Origin: Symbiodinium natans
Taxonomy: Eukaryota > Sar > Dinophyceae > Suessiales > Symbiodiniaceae
DNA length: 64,000 nt
Direction of reading: 5' to 3'
Assembly: GCA_905221605.1 (NCBI GenBank)
Contig: CAJNDS010000269.1
Span: 266,001-330,000, forward strand
Position numbers and translations under genes: made by a program. How positions within the stretch are numbered: the stretch's first letter is position 1; each line of letters begins with the position of its first letter. This document shows positions 33,801 to 42,429 of this stretch, piece by piece. The notes beneath the pieces are model-generated. The model was not told the DNA's origin. It did no database searches and worked only from the letters and a program-made list of their open reading frames with translations.

Positions 33801-34318
33801 CTGTTTCGGGGTTCTCTGTGGTTTCGCTTGCTTGTGTCAGGTTGGCATTCCCACGGAAGCGGGCCTGCCCCATGCCTTCGGCAACGCCTTCCGCAATGTT
33901 GCTTCGCTGATTGCTGACATCGACTTCACTTTCAAGGAGGCGCCGGTTGTTTGCAGATTTTGCAGTTGTTTGCAGTCGCAGACCTTCGAGGCCACATTGG
34001 GCTTGTGTGTGCTCGCACTCGCAAGGTCGAGGAGGTGAAGCAGTTCCTGGCGGACCCCGAAGCCTACGCCGCAGCCAACCCTGTGGCTGCCTCCGGCCCT
34101 GCGCCTGCGGCAGGAGGGGAGGCCAAGAAGGAGGAGAAGAAGGACCGACCCTGAGAGAGAGACGTGCGCGCAGAATCTGAATGCGTTCCGCAGGCAAGCA
34201 TAAGAGTGCCCGGTGACAAGGGGCCTTTGGAACCGGAGAGAGGTCTTAGGAGTTGCTTGCACAGGCCGTGGTGGAGGAGGAAGAGGAGGAGGAGATGGAC
34301 TTCGACCTCTTCGGCTGA
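30891..34318 (+). CDS. RPLP0: 60S acidic ribosomal protein P0 (stalk protein), 14 exons
   Basis: P0 anchors the P1/P2 stalk on the large ribosomal subunit and recruits translation GTPases. Predicted exons: 30891-30925, 30995-31050, 31158-31232, 31327-31382, 31577-31635, 31732-31795, 31950-32027, 32189-32269, 32412-32477, 32626-32702, 33719-33761, 33841-33939, 34026-34142, 34265-34318. They join in frame to about 319 residues, close to the usual ~317. Recognisable pieces: [12 protein letters not shown] start, [16 protein letters not shown] (L10 rRNA-binding domain), [57 protein letters not shown], an Ala/Pro hinge, and an acidic tail ending DFDLFG that binds elongation factors. Nine introns have GC donors, three GT and one GA; nearly all acceptors are AG|G. 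The exon 6/7 junction is the least certain. Intron 4 begins with a TTTAGGG array, and intron 10 (1016 bases) holds a ubiquitin-like retrocopy. Confidence 0.9.
31385..31441. repeat. TTTAGGG array at P0 intron 4 donor
   Basis: The array starts within two bases of the predicted exon 4 end (CCAGAG|GCCCTAGGGTTTAGG), so the 5' splice site abuts it. About seven units, some TTTCGGG variants. Confidence 0.85.
31455..31560. repeat. introner-like element in P0 intron 4
   Basis: GGGGACCCTTAATACAGTCC near the left and ACTCCCTTGTAGTAAGGACC near the right are in mirror-like arrangement. The wording (ACTCCCTTGTAGTAAGGACCCC) is the complement of the core seen at 38055 and 59363. Terminal repeats are less clear than in other copies. 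Confidence 0.45.
32848..32856 (+). other. possible relict spliced-leader 3' end
   Basis: TGGCTCAAG matches the last nine bases of the dinoflagellate trans-spliced leader and lies about 200 bases upstream of the ubiquitin-like ATG, where a retroposed, trans-spliced mRNA would begin. The upstream bases (TTTTTTTGTGG) match only loosely. Nine bases can occur by chance. Confidence 0.25.
33055..33505 (+). pseudogene. tandem ubiquitin-like retrocopy, two frameshifts
   Basis: Intronless remnant of a protein with two ubiquitin-like domains, inside P0 intron 10 on the same strand. The first domain has [20 protein letters not shown], then [19 protein letters not shown] and IQRGSTLIL, matching the ubiquitin fold (MQIFVK..., DTIE, RTLSDYNIQ, STL). 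The second starts [10 protein letters not shown] and has [12 protein letters not shown], then [17 protein letters not shown]. The frame changes within an eight-A run at 33154-33161 and again near 33406-33412; each would be healed by one extra base. It has no di-Gly end. The absence of introns in a gene made of many tiny exons elsewhere points to insertion from mRNA. An assembly error in the homopolymer could explain the first shift but not the second. Confidence 0.7.
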
Positions 34319-35023
34319 GCAACTTGCTGGCACAGAGTGATGCACTGAGAGGTGCACAGGGAAGCACAGGGCGGGTGCTCGGGAGTTCCTTGGTCCTTGA
34401 GGCCACGTCATGGGCGCCACACTGAACCCTGGACAGGTTGTGGGACAGGTTGTGCGGAGAGTGGTCAAAAGGAGCGAGTACTGTGCCTTCTGCCTTCGCA
34501 CTGCCTGCACTCCCGCATTCCCCCACCTCTTTGTTTGTGCCTTTCTTAAGCCTCAGCTTGACCTCGCGCGTTGATCTTGGCATCTTTGCGTTTCACTTGG
34601 GGTGCCGTAGCCAAAGCTTATGAGTGCGCCGAGGTGTTCAAGCATGGCGGCAGATGCTGAGAGGAGGGTCATTCAGAAAGTCGCTACATACTCTGTAGCT
34701 TCTTTATCTGCTGTAGCTGTCAGTTCTGACTGGGGAGGCCGTGCGGCGCGATTGCATCAAGGAAAAGCACCTTTCAAGCGCAGATGCAGCGTTTGCCGTG
34801 TGATGATCCCATGACTATTGACCGAATATATTACAGATATATATATATATGTCTATACAGGCTTCCGCATATGTCTCTATAATGTAGTGTTAGTGCATGC
34901 AGGGATTTGGCTGCTTCCGATTGTCGCAGGGCCTGGAACTCCTGCAGAAGCGCGGGAAGTCGCTCGTGCAGCAGGCCGGTGCGCTCTCGAGGGACGGCGC
35001 ATTTTGAATGCAGCAGGCATTGG
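34319..35023. other. region downstream of P0
   Basis: Contains the P0 3' region, a (TA)n tract at about 34836-34852 and, at about 34900-34990, a frame reading LLPIVAGPGTPAEAREVARA that might be an exon. Confidence 0.35.
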
Positions 35024-35049
35024 GGGTTTAGGGTTTAGGGTTTAGGGTT
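35024..35049. repeat. TTTAGGG array
   Basis: Three to four units, donor-side of the possible exon at 34900-34990. Confidence 0.85.
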
Positions 35050-35234
35050 CTCACGGATTTTGGGATTAGTCAATGTTGGGAGCTCCGGGGCGTGGATTCT
35101 TTCGGGTGTTTAAGGGAGGCGCGCATGTCAGGACATGGCAAGACTATCTAAGGGTTGAGGGTTCAAGTTTCTGGCCCAAACCCTAGCCCCCACGCAGCCC
35201 TAAGCCCTAAACCCTTAGAATTTGCACCCGCGTT

Positions 35235-35633
35235 TTGCTCGGCCCCTTGCTGATTGCTGAGGCTCTGCCGCACGTTGAGGCCCTCGGCCAGATCATCCAG
35301 GCAGTCTTTTTCTTGTACCAGAAAGTAGTATGTTGTTATGTTGTTATGTCATTGTGCTATTATGTTATTCTGTTAATATGGTATTATGTTATCATGCAGT
35401 TATGCTATTCTGTTTCTGTTACTTTGTTAAAGTTACTTTATATCGTTTTTGGTTTTTGGCTATTTTTATGACAATATCTGAAGTCGGATGGCGGATGACA
35501 AAGTGTACTGGGCTGACGAGGAGGGTTGCTTCATGTATGTTGGCACGAGGCTACGCGCAACGAGACGTATCGGGAAGCCTTCGCTCAGCTCTCGAAAAGC
35601 GTGCAAGACTTTCACTTAGCGGCTGCCTGAGAG
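35235..35633 (+). CDS. unrecognised exon-like segments
   Basis: At 35240-35315 a frame reads LLGPLLIAEALPHVEALGQI, flanked downstream by a long AT-rich tract. At 35488 an ATG starts MADDKVYWADEEGCFMYVGT, and at about 35560-35630 a second frame reads NETYREAFAQLSKSVQDFHL, ending in TGA. The last two overlap in different frames, so a splice or chance must explain one of them. No family recognised. Confidence 0.25.
35325..35465. repeat. decayed TTATG/TTATTC microsatellite
   Basis: Irregular repeats of GTTATG, CTATTATGTTATTCTG and relatives; no coding interpretation. Confidence 0.7.
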
Positions 35634-35685
35634 AGCGCGGCGTCCGAAGCAGCGAGCGCAGGCAAACAAAGCCCTTCAGCCCCAA

Positions 35686-35751
35686 ACCCCTAAACCCTAA
35701 ACCCTTAACCCCAAACCCTAAACCCTAAACCCCTAAACCCTAAACCCTAAA
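35686..35751. repeat. CCCTAAA array
   Basis: About eight units with CCCCTAAA and CCCTTAA variants. Confidence 0.85.
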
Positions 35752-35931
35752 GCCCTGTAAACTCTGAACCCTAGGTCTCTTCAGCACCGCTCAGAGCAAC
35801 GGCGGCTCGCCTGGGAAGTGGGCTTGGCTGAGAGGATTGCGGCGGCTTCACCAAACAAGGGACCTCTAATGTAGACCCAGGGTTTAGGAGAGCTCAGTTA
35901 GGCCTTGTGTCATGGACTCAGCTTGGTAAAC

Positions 35932-36232
35932 ACCCTAAACCCTAAACCCTAAACCCTAAACCCTAAACCCCAAACCCCTAAACCCTAAACCCTAAACCCT
36001 AAACCCTAAACCCTAAACCCTAAACCCTAAACCCTAAACCCTAAACCCTAAACCCTAAACCCTAAACCCTAAAACCCTAAACCCTAAACCCTAAACCCTA
36101 AACCCTAAACCCTAAACCCTAAACCCTAAACCCTAAACCCTAAACCCTAAACCCTAAACCCCTAAAACCCTAGACCCCCCAAACCCCAAACCCCAAACCC
36201 CTAAACCCTCAACCCTCAACCCTAAACCCCCC
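35932..36232. repeat. long CCCTAAA array
   Basis: About 300 bases, more than 35 units, mostly perfect CCCTAAA; it decays at the right end into CCCCAAA and CCCTCAA. One of the longest arrays in the window. It is followed by an exon-like stretch (GGCGATGCCGAGGCTGCC, about 36255-36325) and then a TTTAGGG array. Confidence 0.95.
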
Positions 36233-36330
36233 CGTGGTGTCACATAGGAAGTGTGTGCGGTGGCGATGCCGAGGCTGCCGTCTGCGGGCTGCTGCCATCC
36301 TTGGTGGCTGTCGGGTGCCTCCGACATATT

Positions 36331-36388
36331 GGTTTAGGGTTTAGGGTTTAAGGTTTAGGGTTTAGGGTTTAGGGTTTAGGTTACAGTA
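36331..36388. repeat. TTTAGGG array
   Basis: About eight units directly after the exon-like stretch at 36255-36325; opposite orientation to the array upstream of that stretch. Confidence 0.9.
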
Positions 36389-36639
36389 CTTTATGCTTAT
36401 AGGACTGCATTGTTGTGTTCTGCAAGTATTTTGTTGTTGCATGATTAAGGCTTTTTTTTCTGGGGGTTGCAGGGTTCTAGGGTTTCGGATGTGGCTTTCG
36501 GGCTGAGCTGCGCTGTTCGGGGCTGCTTCGCGTGCCGAAGCGCGCCACGTCCGCGCGGATCACAGGTTGCCATTCCTGGCAAACCGGGGATTGATAGAGG
36601 CCGGCGCTGCACTTCTGAGACGCATGCCTTGACCTATTT

Positions 36640-36745
36640 TATTACAGTATTATTATTCTTCTTCTTCTTATTATTATTGTTATTGTTATTGTTCTTGTTA
36701 TTATTGCTATTATTTTTTCTATTATTTTTACTATTATTATTTTAG
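36640..36745. repeat. (TTA/TTC)n microsatellite
   Basis: TTATTATTCTTCTTCTTATT and similar; a poly-Leu/Phe open frame through it is an artefact. A C homopolymer follows at about 36780-36795. Confidence 0.85.
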
Positions 36746-36892
36746 TATCATGGTTATTATGCAAGTACCAGGCAAGATGCCCCCCCCCCCCCCCCTTCCC
36801 CCCTCAGCCGACGCAGGCTGTTGCGGCGGCCGTCTTTTGGCTGGTCATCCGGCCGGCTGCCGCCATGCTCGAGGCCGGAAGCCATCGCAGCG

Positions 36893-37054
36893 TTTAGGGT
36901 TTTTAGGGTTTAGGGTTTAGGTTTTTTTTTTTTAATGCTTGCCATGCGCATCCAACTGTCTTTTGATACAGCGGGAAAAGCGTCGGGGCGCGCGTTGGCG
37001 CAGTCGTCGGGTTTAGGGTTTAGGGTTTGGGGTTTAGGGTTTAGGGTTTAGGGT
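36893..37054. repeat. two TTTAGGG arrays
   Basis: Arrays at 36893-36921 and 37009-37054 separated by a unique GC-rich stretch. Confidence 0.85.
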
Positions 37055-38054
37055 TGATCCACTGACTTCCCAGGCTTCTTGGTGGCTTCTTGTCCCAGGA
37101 GCAGCTGCGTTCTCAGCAAATGCAGCAAATGCCTTATTCCCAAAGAGCCCAATACCCCTTCGTGAAGGAATATACCTTAGATTATATTAAGCATCCCTAC
37201 ACATTTTCGGTAAGTTCCTGAATTAAGGGCTTTTGGGCTCGCTGGGTTGGTTTCTTTGGCCCGTCGGCCCCCAGGTCCCCACGGCTGTGCGCGGCTTCAC
37301 CCTGGGCCTGATCCCAGAGGCGATGGTCATGGCAGCCGGGCACTTGGGGTTGTTTTTTTAAGCTCTAAGAAAGTGGAGGGAACGCGCACTTCCCCCATCT
37401 TCCCCCCCCTCCCCCCTTCTTCCCTCCCGCCTCATTGTTAAGTCGTAAGAGCTTCCTTTCTTACGTGGCCAAGGCAGAAGTCTGTTGGCCCCCATCATCC
37501 CGAACCTGCCCAACCCCTGACGCTGACGGCCTTCTCTGACGCGTGAGGGTGGTTAGCCTTCACGGCCCCCTTGCTTTAGTAATTTCATTTTTTCTTTGCA
37601 AGTCACTGCAGCCGTTGAAGTTCAGAGTCCCAGGCTCACTTTTACTGGTGCTGGGGCCTCTTCGAGCTTGTCTGCCGTCGCAGACCAGCCGCGCAGAGGC
37701 AGGGCCAAGCAACGTTCGACGTTCCCCCGGTCCGAGTCCGAAAAGAGAGCGCTTGGCTGCCAGGCTTCTCGCGGTCGCATGCCTGACCTTCGTCCTCCTA
37801 CCTGTGACCCTGGCGCAGGCACTTCTTGGTGGCACCCTGAACCCTAAGCCGCCCGAAACCCTAAACCCAGCCCGAAGCTGAGCCTGAAGCTCCCTGGTCA
37901 TCCGTCACCTGGAGACCCGAGGTCTTCTTGGATCACCTGCAGCCTCGTCAAGCTTGTCTTTGTGCTCTGGTGGGCGACTTGCTAGGACCATCCTCCATGC
38001 TGCCTTTGCAGCACTTCTGTCTTCTCATCGGTCGTCTTTGGGAAGAAAAACCGC
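37055..38054. other. possible exons, otherwise unresolved
   Basis: At about 37275-37338, after CCCCCAG, a frame reads VPTAVRGFTLGLIPEAMVMA and may be an exon. The remainder has polypyrimidine-rich stretches (37385-37430) but nothing recognised. Confidence 0.3.
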
Positions 38055-38155
38055 AGGGGGTTTACGATGTTGTACCTTAATGGGGTCCTTACTACAAGGG
38101 AACCCTATTACTTGGGGTCTATTTTAGGGGTCCATATGGCATGGGGGCGTTTAGC
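38055..38155. repeat. introner-like element
   Basis: Starts GGGGGTTTACGATG; core TACCTTAATGGGGTCCTTAC then AAGGGAACCCTATTA, almost the same as the core in the UvrD intron at 59380-59415 (TACCTTATTGGGGTCCTTAT). Confidence 0.6.
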
Positions 38156-38250
38156 CCCGGGCAGCTGTTCAGGACTTCTCTTCTTCCTCGCGCTGCGCAC
38201 CCCGCCCTGCTGGCGCATCATCTGCGCCATGGCCCTGGCGCCCGAACATG

Positions 38251-38319
38251 CCCTAGGGTTTAGGGTTTAGGGTTTAGGGTTGAGGGTTTAGGGTTGAGGG
38301 TTGAGGGTTTACGGCTGAA
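38251..38319. repeat. TTTAGGG/TTGAGGG array
   Basis: Four TTTAGGG units followed by alternating TTGAGGG variants; TTGAGGG is the complement of CCCTCAA seen at 41809. Confidence 0.85.
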
Positions 38320-39000
38320 CCCGCAACCGCCGAAACCCTATGCAAGCCCTACACCTTCTTCCAAAGGGTACAGGTGCCTCACAACTACCCGAATCCCTAC
38401 ATCCCAAAGTCCCAAAGCATCAAACATTCGCGCCATGTGTCAAGGCATCGACTAAGGGAGTCATTGCAACTCCTTGTGCAGGGGCAGTGTGGGAAACCAG
38501 GGAGGAGCCGTTTCCCATTGCTCCCTACCACACTGCATCATCTGCTGAACAACTTTTTTTTGTTTGGTGTGAGTCGCGGGTGAGAAAGCGCCGGGACTGG
38601 CAGCTCAAGGCGTCCACGTATCCTTCTCGGATTATTTTCGAAGCCAGCGTAATCCTGTTGCCGAGGCCCTGCCAAAGGACCAGGCGTACCTGTGGGGCAA
38701 GGCAGGAGAGCCACAGCTCACTACACCTGAAAGAAGAGTTTTTTTGTGCCTGAGGGCAGCTGATCAGCACTCTGTGTGTGTGTGTGTAGTTGCACGGATG
38801 CAACCATCGACCCATCTCTGGAAATCAAGGACCCAAGGAGCTGTACCGCTGCATTGGCACAAATGCCGCTAGGGGATTCTCCAAGTTGTTGGGCTTTGTT
38901 TGGGGACCTGCACGGGCTCTGCAAAAATAGGATGAACGACGGGAGGTAGAAAAGGAACCCTACACCCTAAGCTGTAAGCCCTCAACCCTAGCAAGCTCAA

Positions 39001-39067
39001 ATACCCTAAACCCTAAACCCTAAACCCTAAACCCTAAACCCTAAGACCCTAAACCCTAAGACCCTAG
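39001..39067. repeat. CCCTAAA array
   Basis: About nine units ending in ACCCTAGCAAG. Confidence 0.9.
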
Positions 39068-39189
39068 CAAGCCAAGTACCCGTTCAACCGCACTGGGCTC
39101 CCAGCTCCAGCGATGCAAAGCCGACATCGGAAGCTTTGCCTCCCAGCTGTGGGTGGGCTCCAGGGATACTCTCCGAGATTCTCTAGACT

Positions 39190-39240
39190 TTGGGGTTTAG
39201 GGTTTAGTGTTTAGGGTTCAGGGTTTAGGGTTTAGGGTGG
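39190..39240. repeat. TTTAGGG array
   Basis: Six to seven units with TTTAGTG and TTCAGGG variants. Confidence 0.85.
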
Positions 39241-39244
39241 GGGT

Positions 39245-40320
39245 GGGGTTATCTGATAATGGGCACTCCGCGGAGACTTTGCAGGATCCTCTGCGTGTGT
39301 GGTGACCCGACGGAGGAGCGGGCGAGGAGATTCGCTGAGTCAAGAACAGAATCCCACGCCGAGGGTGGGGGGATGCATACGGCGAGGTGGGTTGCTACGC
39401 GTGAGCGCGGACGCAGCGGATCATGGGTACCTATCCCCCCCATGAGAACGGTACGGGCAACCCAAGGATGACCCGCAGGGGTGAGCTTTTAGGTTGTCTC
39501 TGCAGTTGTAAGGTAGAGTTATAAACAAGAATACCTGCGATCCTCCATGTATTCTGAAGCCCTAGCCACCTCTGGCAGGTGCCAGCCTTCCGGCTGCATG
39601 ACAACCTCAGCACGTTCTGGGGTGGATGTGTGTGGTGCGCTCCTCCCGGCGTGCCATGGAGTAAGTTTCTCTGTGCGTGTGTTGGGTATGTAGGTGCTGT
39701 GGCTTTGAGTCAGTGAAGTACGCACCGCATAGAAGAAGCACTTCTTGTGCCATCCGTGAGAAAACTGTGCAGTGCATCTCTGCATCTCTGCATCTCTGCC
39801 GCCACCATCGCTGCCGCGCCGCCTCCCTTCAAAACAGCTGCTTGAGACTTCTCACGGCCTCTGCCTTTGCACGCCATTGTGGCATTCTTTGACCCGATCT
39901 CTGGCAGCTCTCATCCATCGGAGTTCACAGGGCCTGAAAAGGACAGCACAAAGGGGCGCCTTGTTAGTGAGACGAAAACCACTTGAGCCCGACCCCCGGA
40001 TCCCCGGATGACGCTGGAGTCCGAAGAGCCGGGAGCCAAGGATATGGGGCTTTCGGGAGCCCGGGCCGAGGTTCTGTGATAGTTGGCGACATGACGCATA
40101 TGACGCTTATGATCAGTATTATTAATATTGTAAATAATATTTTAACATTATTTAAGCTTATATTAATCATTGTTAATTTTCTCAAACATACTTAAAAATT
40201 GTGGAGCCTTTCAAAGCCTAAACCCGGGACCCAAAACCTCAATCATCCTTTCAACCCTGTATCCCCGAGCCCCCAAGCCCACACATGTCGGGTCATCCTC
40301 GCACGCTGAATCCTAAACCC
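39245..40320. other. no gene recognised
   Basis: Several short frames on both strands; an AT-rich palindromic patch (ATTATTAATATTGTAAATAA) near 40117-40160. Nothing supported. Confidence 0.35.
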
Positions 40321-41205
40321 CCAAAGAAAAGTTTAGGGTTTAGGCTTCGGGTCCACCAGGGTTTGGGGTTTCAGGGTTTAGGGTTCAGGCTTACGGTTTT
40401 GGGGCTGAGGGTCTGTTCGGGTTTAGGGTTAACGGCTTTAGGGCTCGACTTCTCGAAACCCGCCTCGAGGCCCCAGTGCGTGCTGTCCAAGCAGGCCACG
40501 GCCAAGGCTGCCAGGACCCCGCCTGTCCGATGGGTCTGCTATGGGGCTGAACCCTGAACCCGGCTCTGACACAAAGCCACCAAGACATGCGCACGAACCC
40601 CAAAAAGCCCACCAGACCTTATAGGACCTCTCAACAAACCGAAAAAAACCCCTCCAAACCTCATAAACCCTCCCGACTTGAATTCCTCCAAGCCCGATAA
40701 ACCCCCAAGACCCTGTGCAGTTCAGGGTTTCGGGTTTAGGGTTTAGGGTGTAGGGTTTAGGGTTTCGGGTTTCGGGTTTCGGCCTCTGGCCTTTCTCGTT
40801 TGTCTAAGCTCCTTTCCGGTTCTGGGAAGGTTCATAGGCAGTTTGTCAGGTTCAGAGGCTCCCTGAACCACAAACCCAAAACCCTAAACCCTAAGCCTTA
40901 ACCCCTAAACCTTGAACCTGTACTTTAAACCTCAAACTCAGAACCTCAAACCCTAAGCCCTAAACCTTAAACCCCTAAATCTTGAACCCTAAGCCCTAAA
41001 CCTTTCTCCCTAAACCCGGTGAGTGCTGGCTGGAAATTGGGCCGAAGGCCCCTGAGACCTAGCAGCCTCGCCCCCGAGGTGGCCCTGGAGCCAGAGTCCG
41101 AGAAGTCTGCGGGAACCTGAGGGTATAGGGTTTAGGGTTAGGGTTTAGGGTTTAGGGTTTAGTGTTTAGGGTTTAGGGTTCAGGGTTTCGGGTTTAGGGT
41201 GGGGG
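40320..41205. repeat. cluster of short TTTAGGG and CCCTAAA arrays
   Basis: Short degenerate clusters at about 40330-40440 (TTTAGGG type), 40729-40782 (TTTAGGG/TTTCGGG), 40870-41015 (CCCTAAA type, many variants) and 41125-41205 (TTTAGGG). The interspersed sequence shows no clear exon. Confidence 0.75.
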
Positions 41206-41484
41206 TTCCACAGGAATGGCTGGACGTGCACAGGAAGAAAGGGTTTTGGTTCTTCTTGCTGTCCCCCTCGCCCATCGGTTCTGACTCCTCCTGCGGCTCC
41301 TTGTTTACATCCGGTGCAATCCCAAAACGACCATGAGCAACAGCAAGTGTGAAACAGGGGGCGAACAAAACCTCCACCTGTTGCAGAAGGTGTCCACGGG
41401 AAGATGGGTGTGCAGGTGGATGATGAGGAAAACACTGCCTGCAAGTCCTGAGCGGTGGCACGAGACTCTCCCAAAAGCTTTTGT
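41206..41484. other. unique spacer between arrays
   Basis: About 280 bases of non-repeat sequence with a 102-codon minus-strand frame but no motif; not called. Confidence 0.35.
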
Positions 41485-41535
41485 TAGGGTTTAGGGTTTA
41501 GGGGTTAGGGTTCAGGGTTTAGGGTTTAGGGTTTC
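41485..41535. repeat. TTTAGGG array
   Basis: Six to seven units, two of them variants. Confidence 0.85.
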
Positions 41536-41808
41536 TAGTTGCTTCAACGGTTTCCTAAGCCCTTGAGAGCGCAAGCCTCTACGAAAGGCCGGGTTTTGGG
41601 TTCTCGTGGTGGCCTGTACAACCCTATAACCCTTGTATCACCAAATGCCTCTAGGCAGCCTCCAAAAAAAGGCCTATACGGGACTTTCCTCCCAAAGTAG
41701 GGCTACGTCTTATAGATCCCAAAGGCCATAATTTCTGGAACACGACGTAGGCACCCCCCAAAAAGCGCTAGTTTTGTGAAAGCCCGAGTTTAACCCCCCA
41801 GAGTCCAA

Positions 41809-41942
<134 letters not shown>

Positions 41943-42429
41943 CCTGACAGTTGTCGAGGCCTTGTCGCCGACGGCGGACCTGGGGGAGCTGCGCGAGTGC
42001 GATGCCCAAGCTTTGCTCGGGGTTTGTAGGCTCGGGCCTCACAAAAGTCGCAGGGTGTGAGGGTTTAAGGGGGTTTAAGGGGGTGTTAGGGGGTTTATGG
42101 TTTTAGGGTTTTGGGGGGTTTTGGGGTGTTTTCGGGTATTAGGGTCTCAGGGTTCAGGGTCCTAAGGGTCTCAGGGTGCTGGAGCTCACGGTCTCTGGCT
42201 TTCCGGGTCTTAGGGTTGAACCAAGATTCCTCGACCGGGTGGTGATATCTGAACAATGGGCCCGTTTCGTACCTAAAGCAGACTCGAAGACCGCCAAAGC
42301 GCCCAGAATGTTCTCCTCAACCTTTGAGGTCTAGGGTTTGAGGGTTCAGGGTTTTAGGACCCTAAGCCCTTAAAACCCTGGGGCCCTAAACCCGATACCC
42401 GACTCCCGTATGTCCAGGTCCCACCCCTG

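Noticed and set aside
35932-36232. CRISPR array
   Set aside because: The repeat is a 7-base unit with no spacers; it is a telomere-like satellite.
36467-36745. Frame ending in a poly-Leu/Phe tail
   Set aside because: The tail is a TTA/TTC microsatellite; the first part has no family resemblance.
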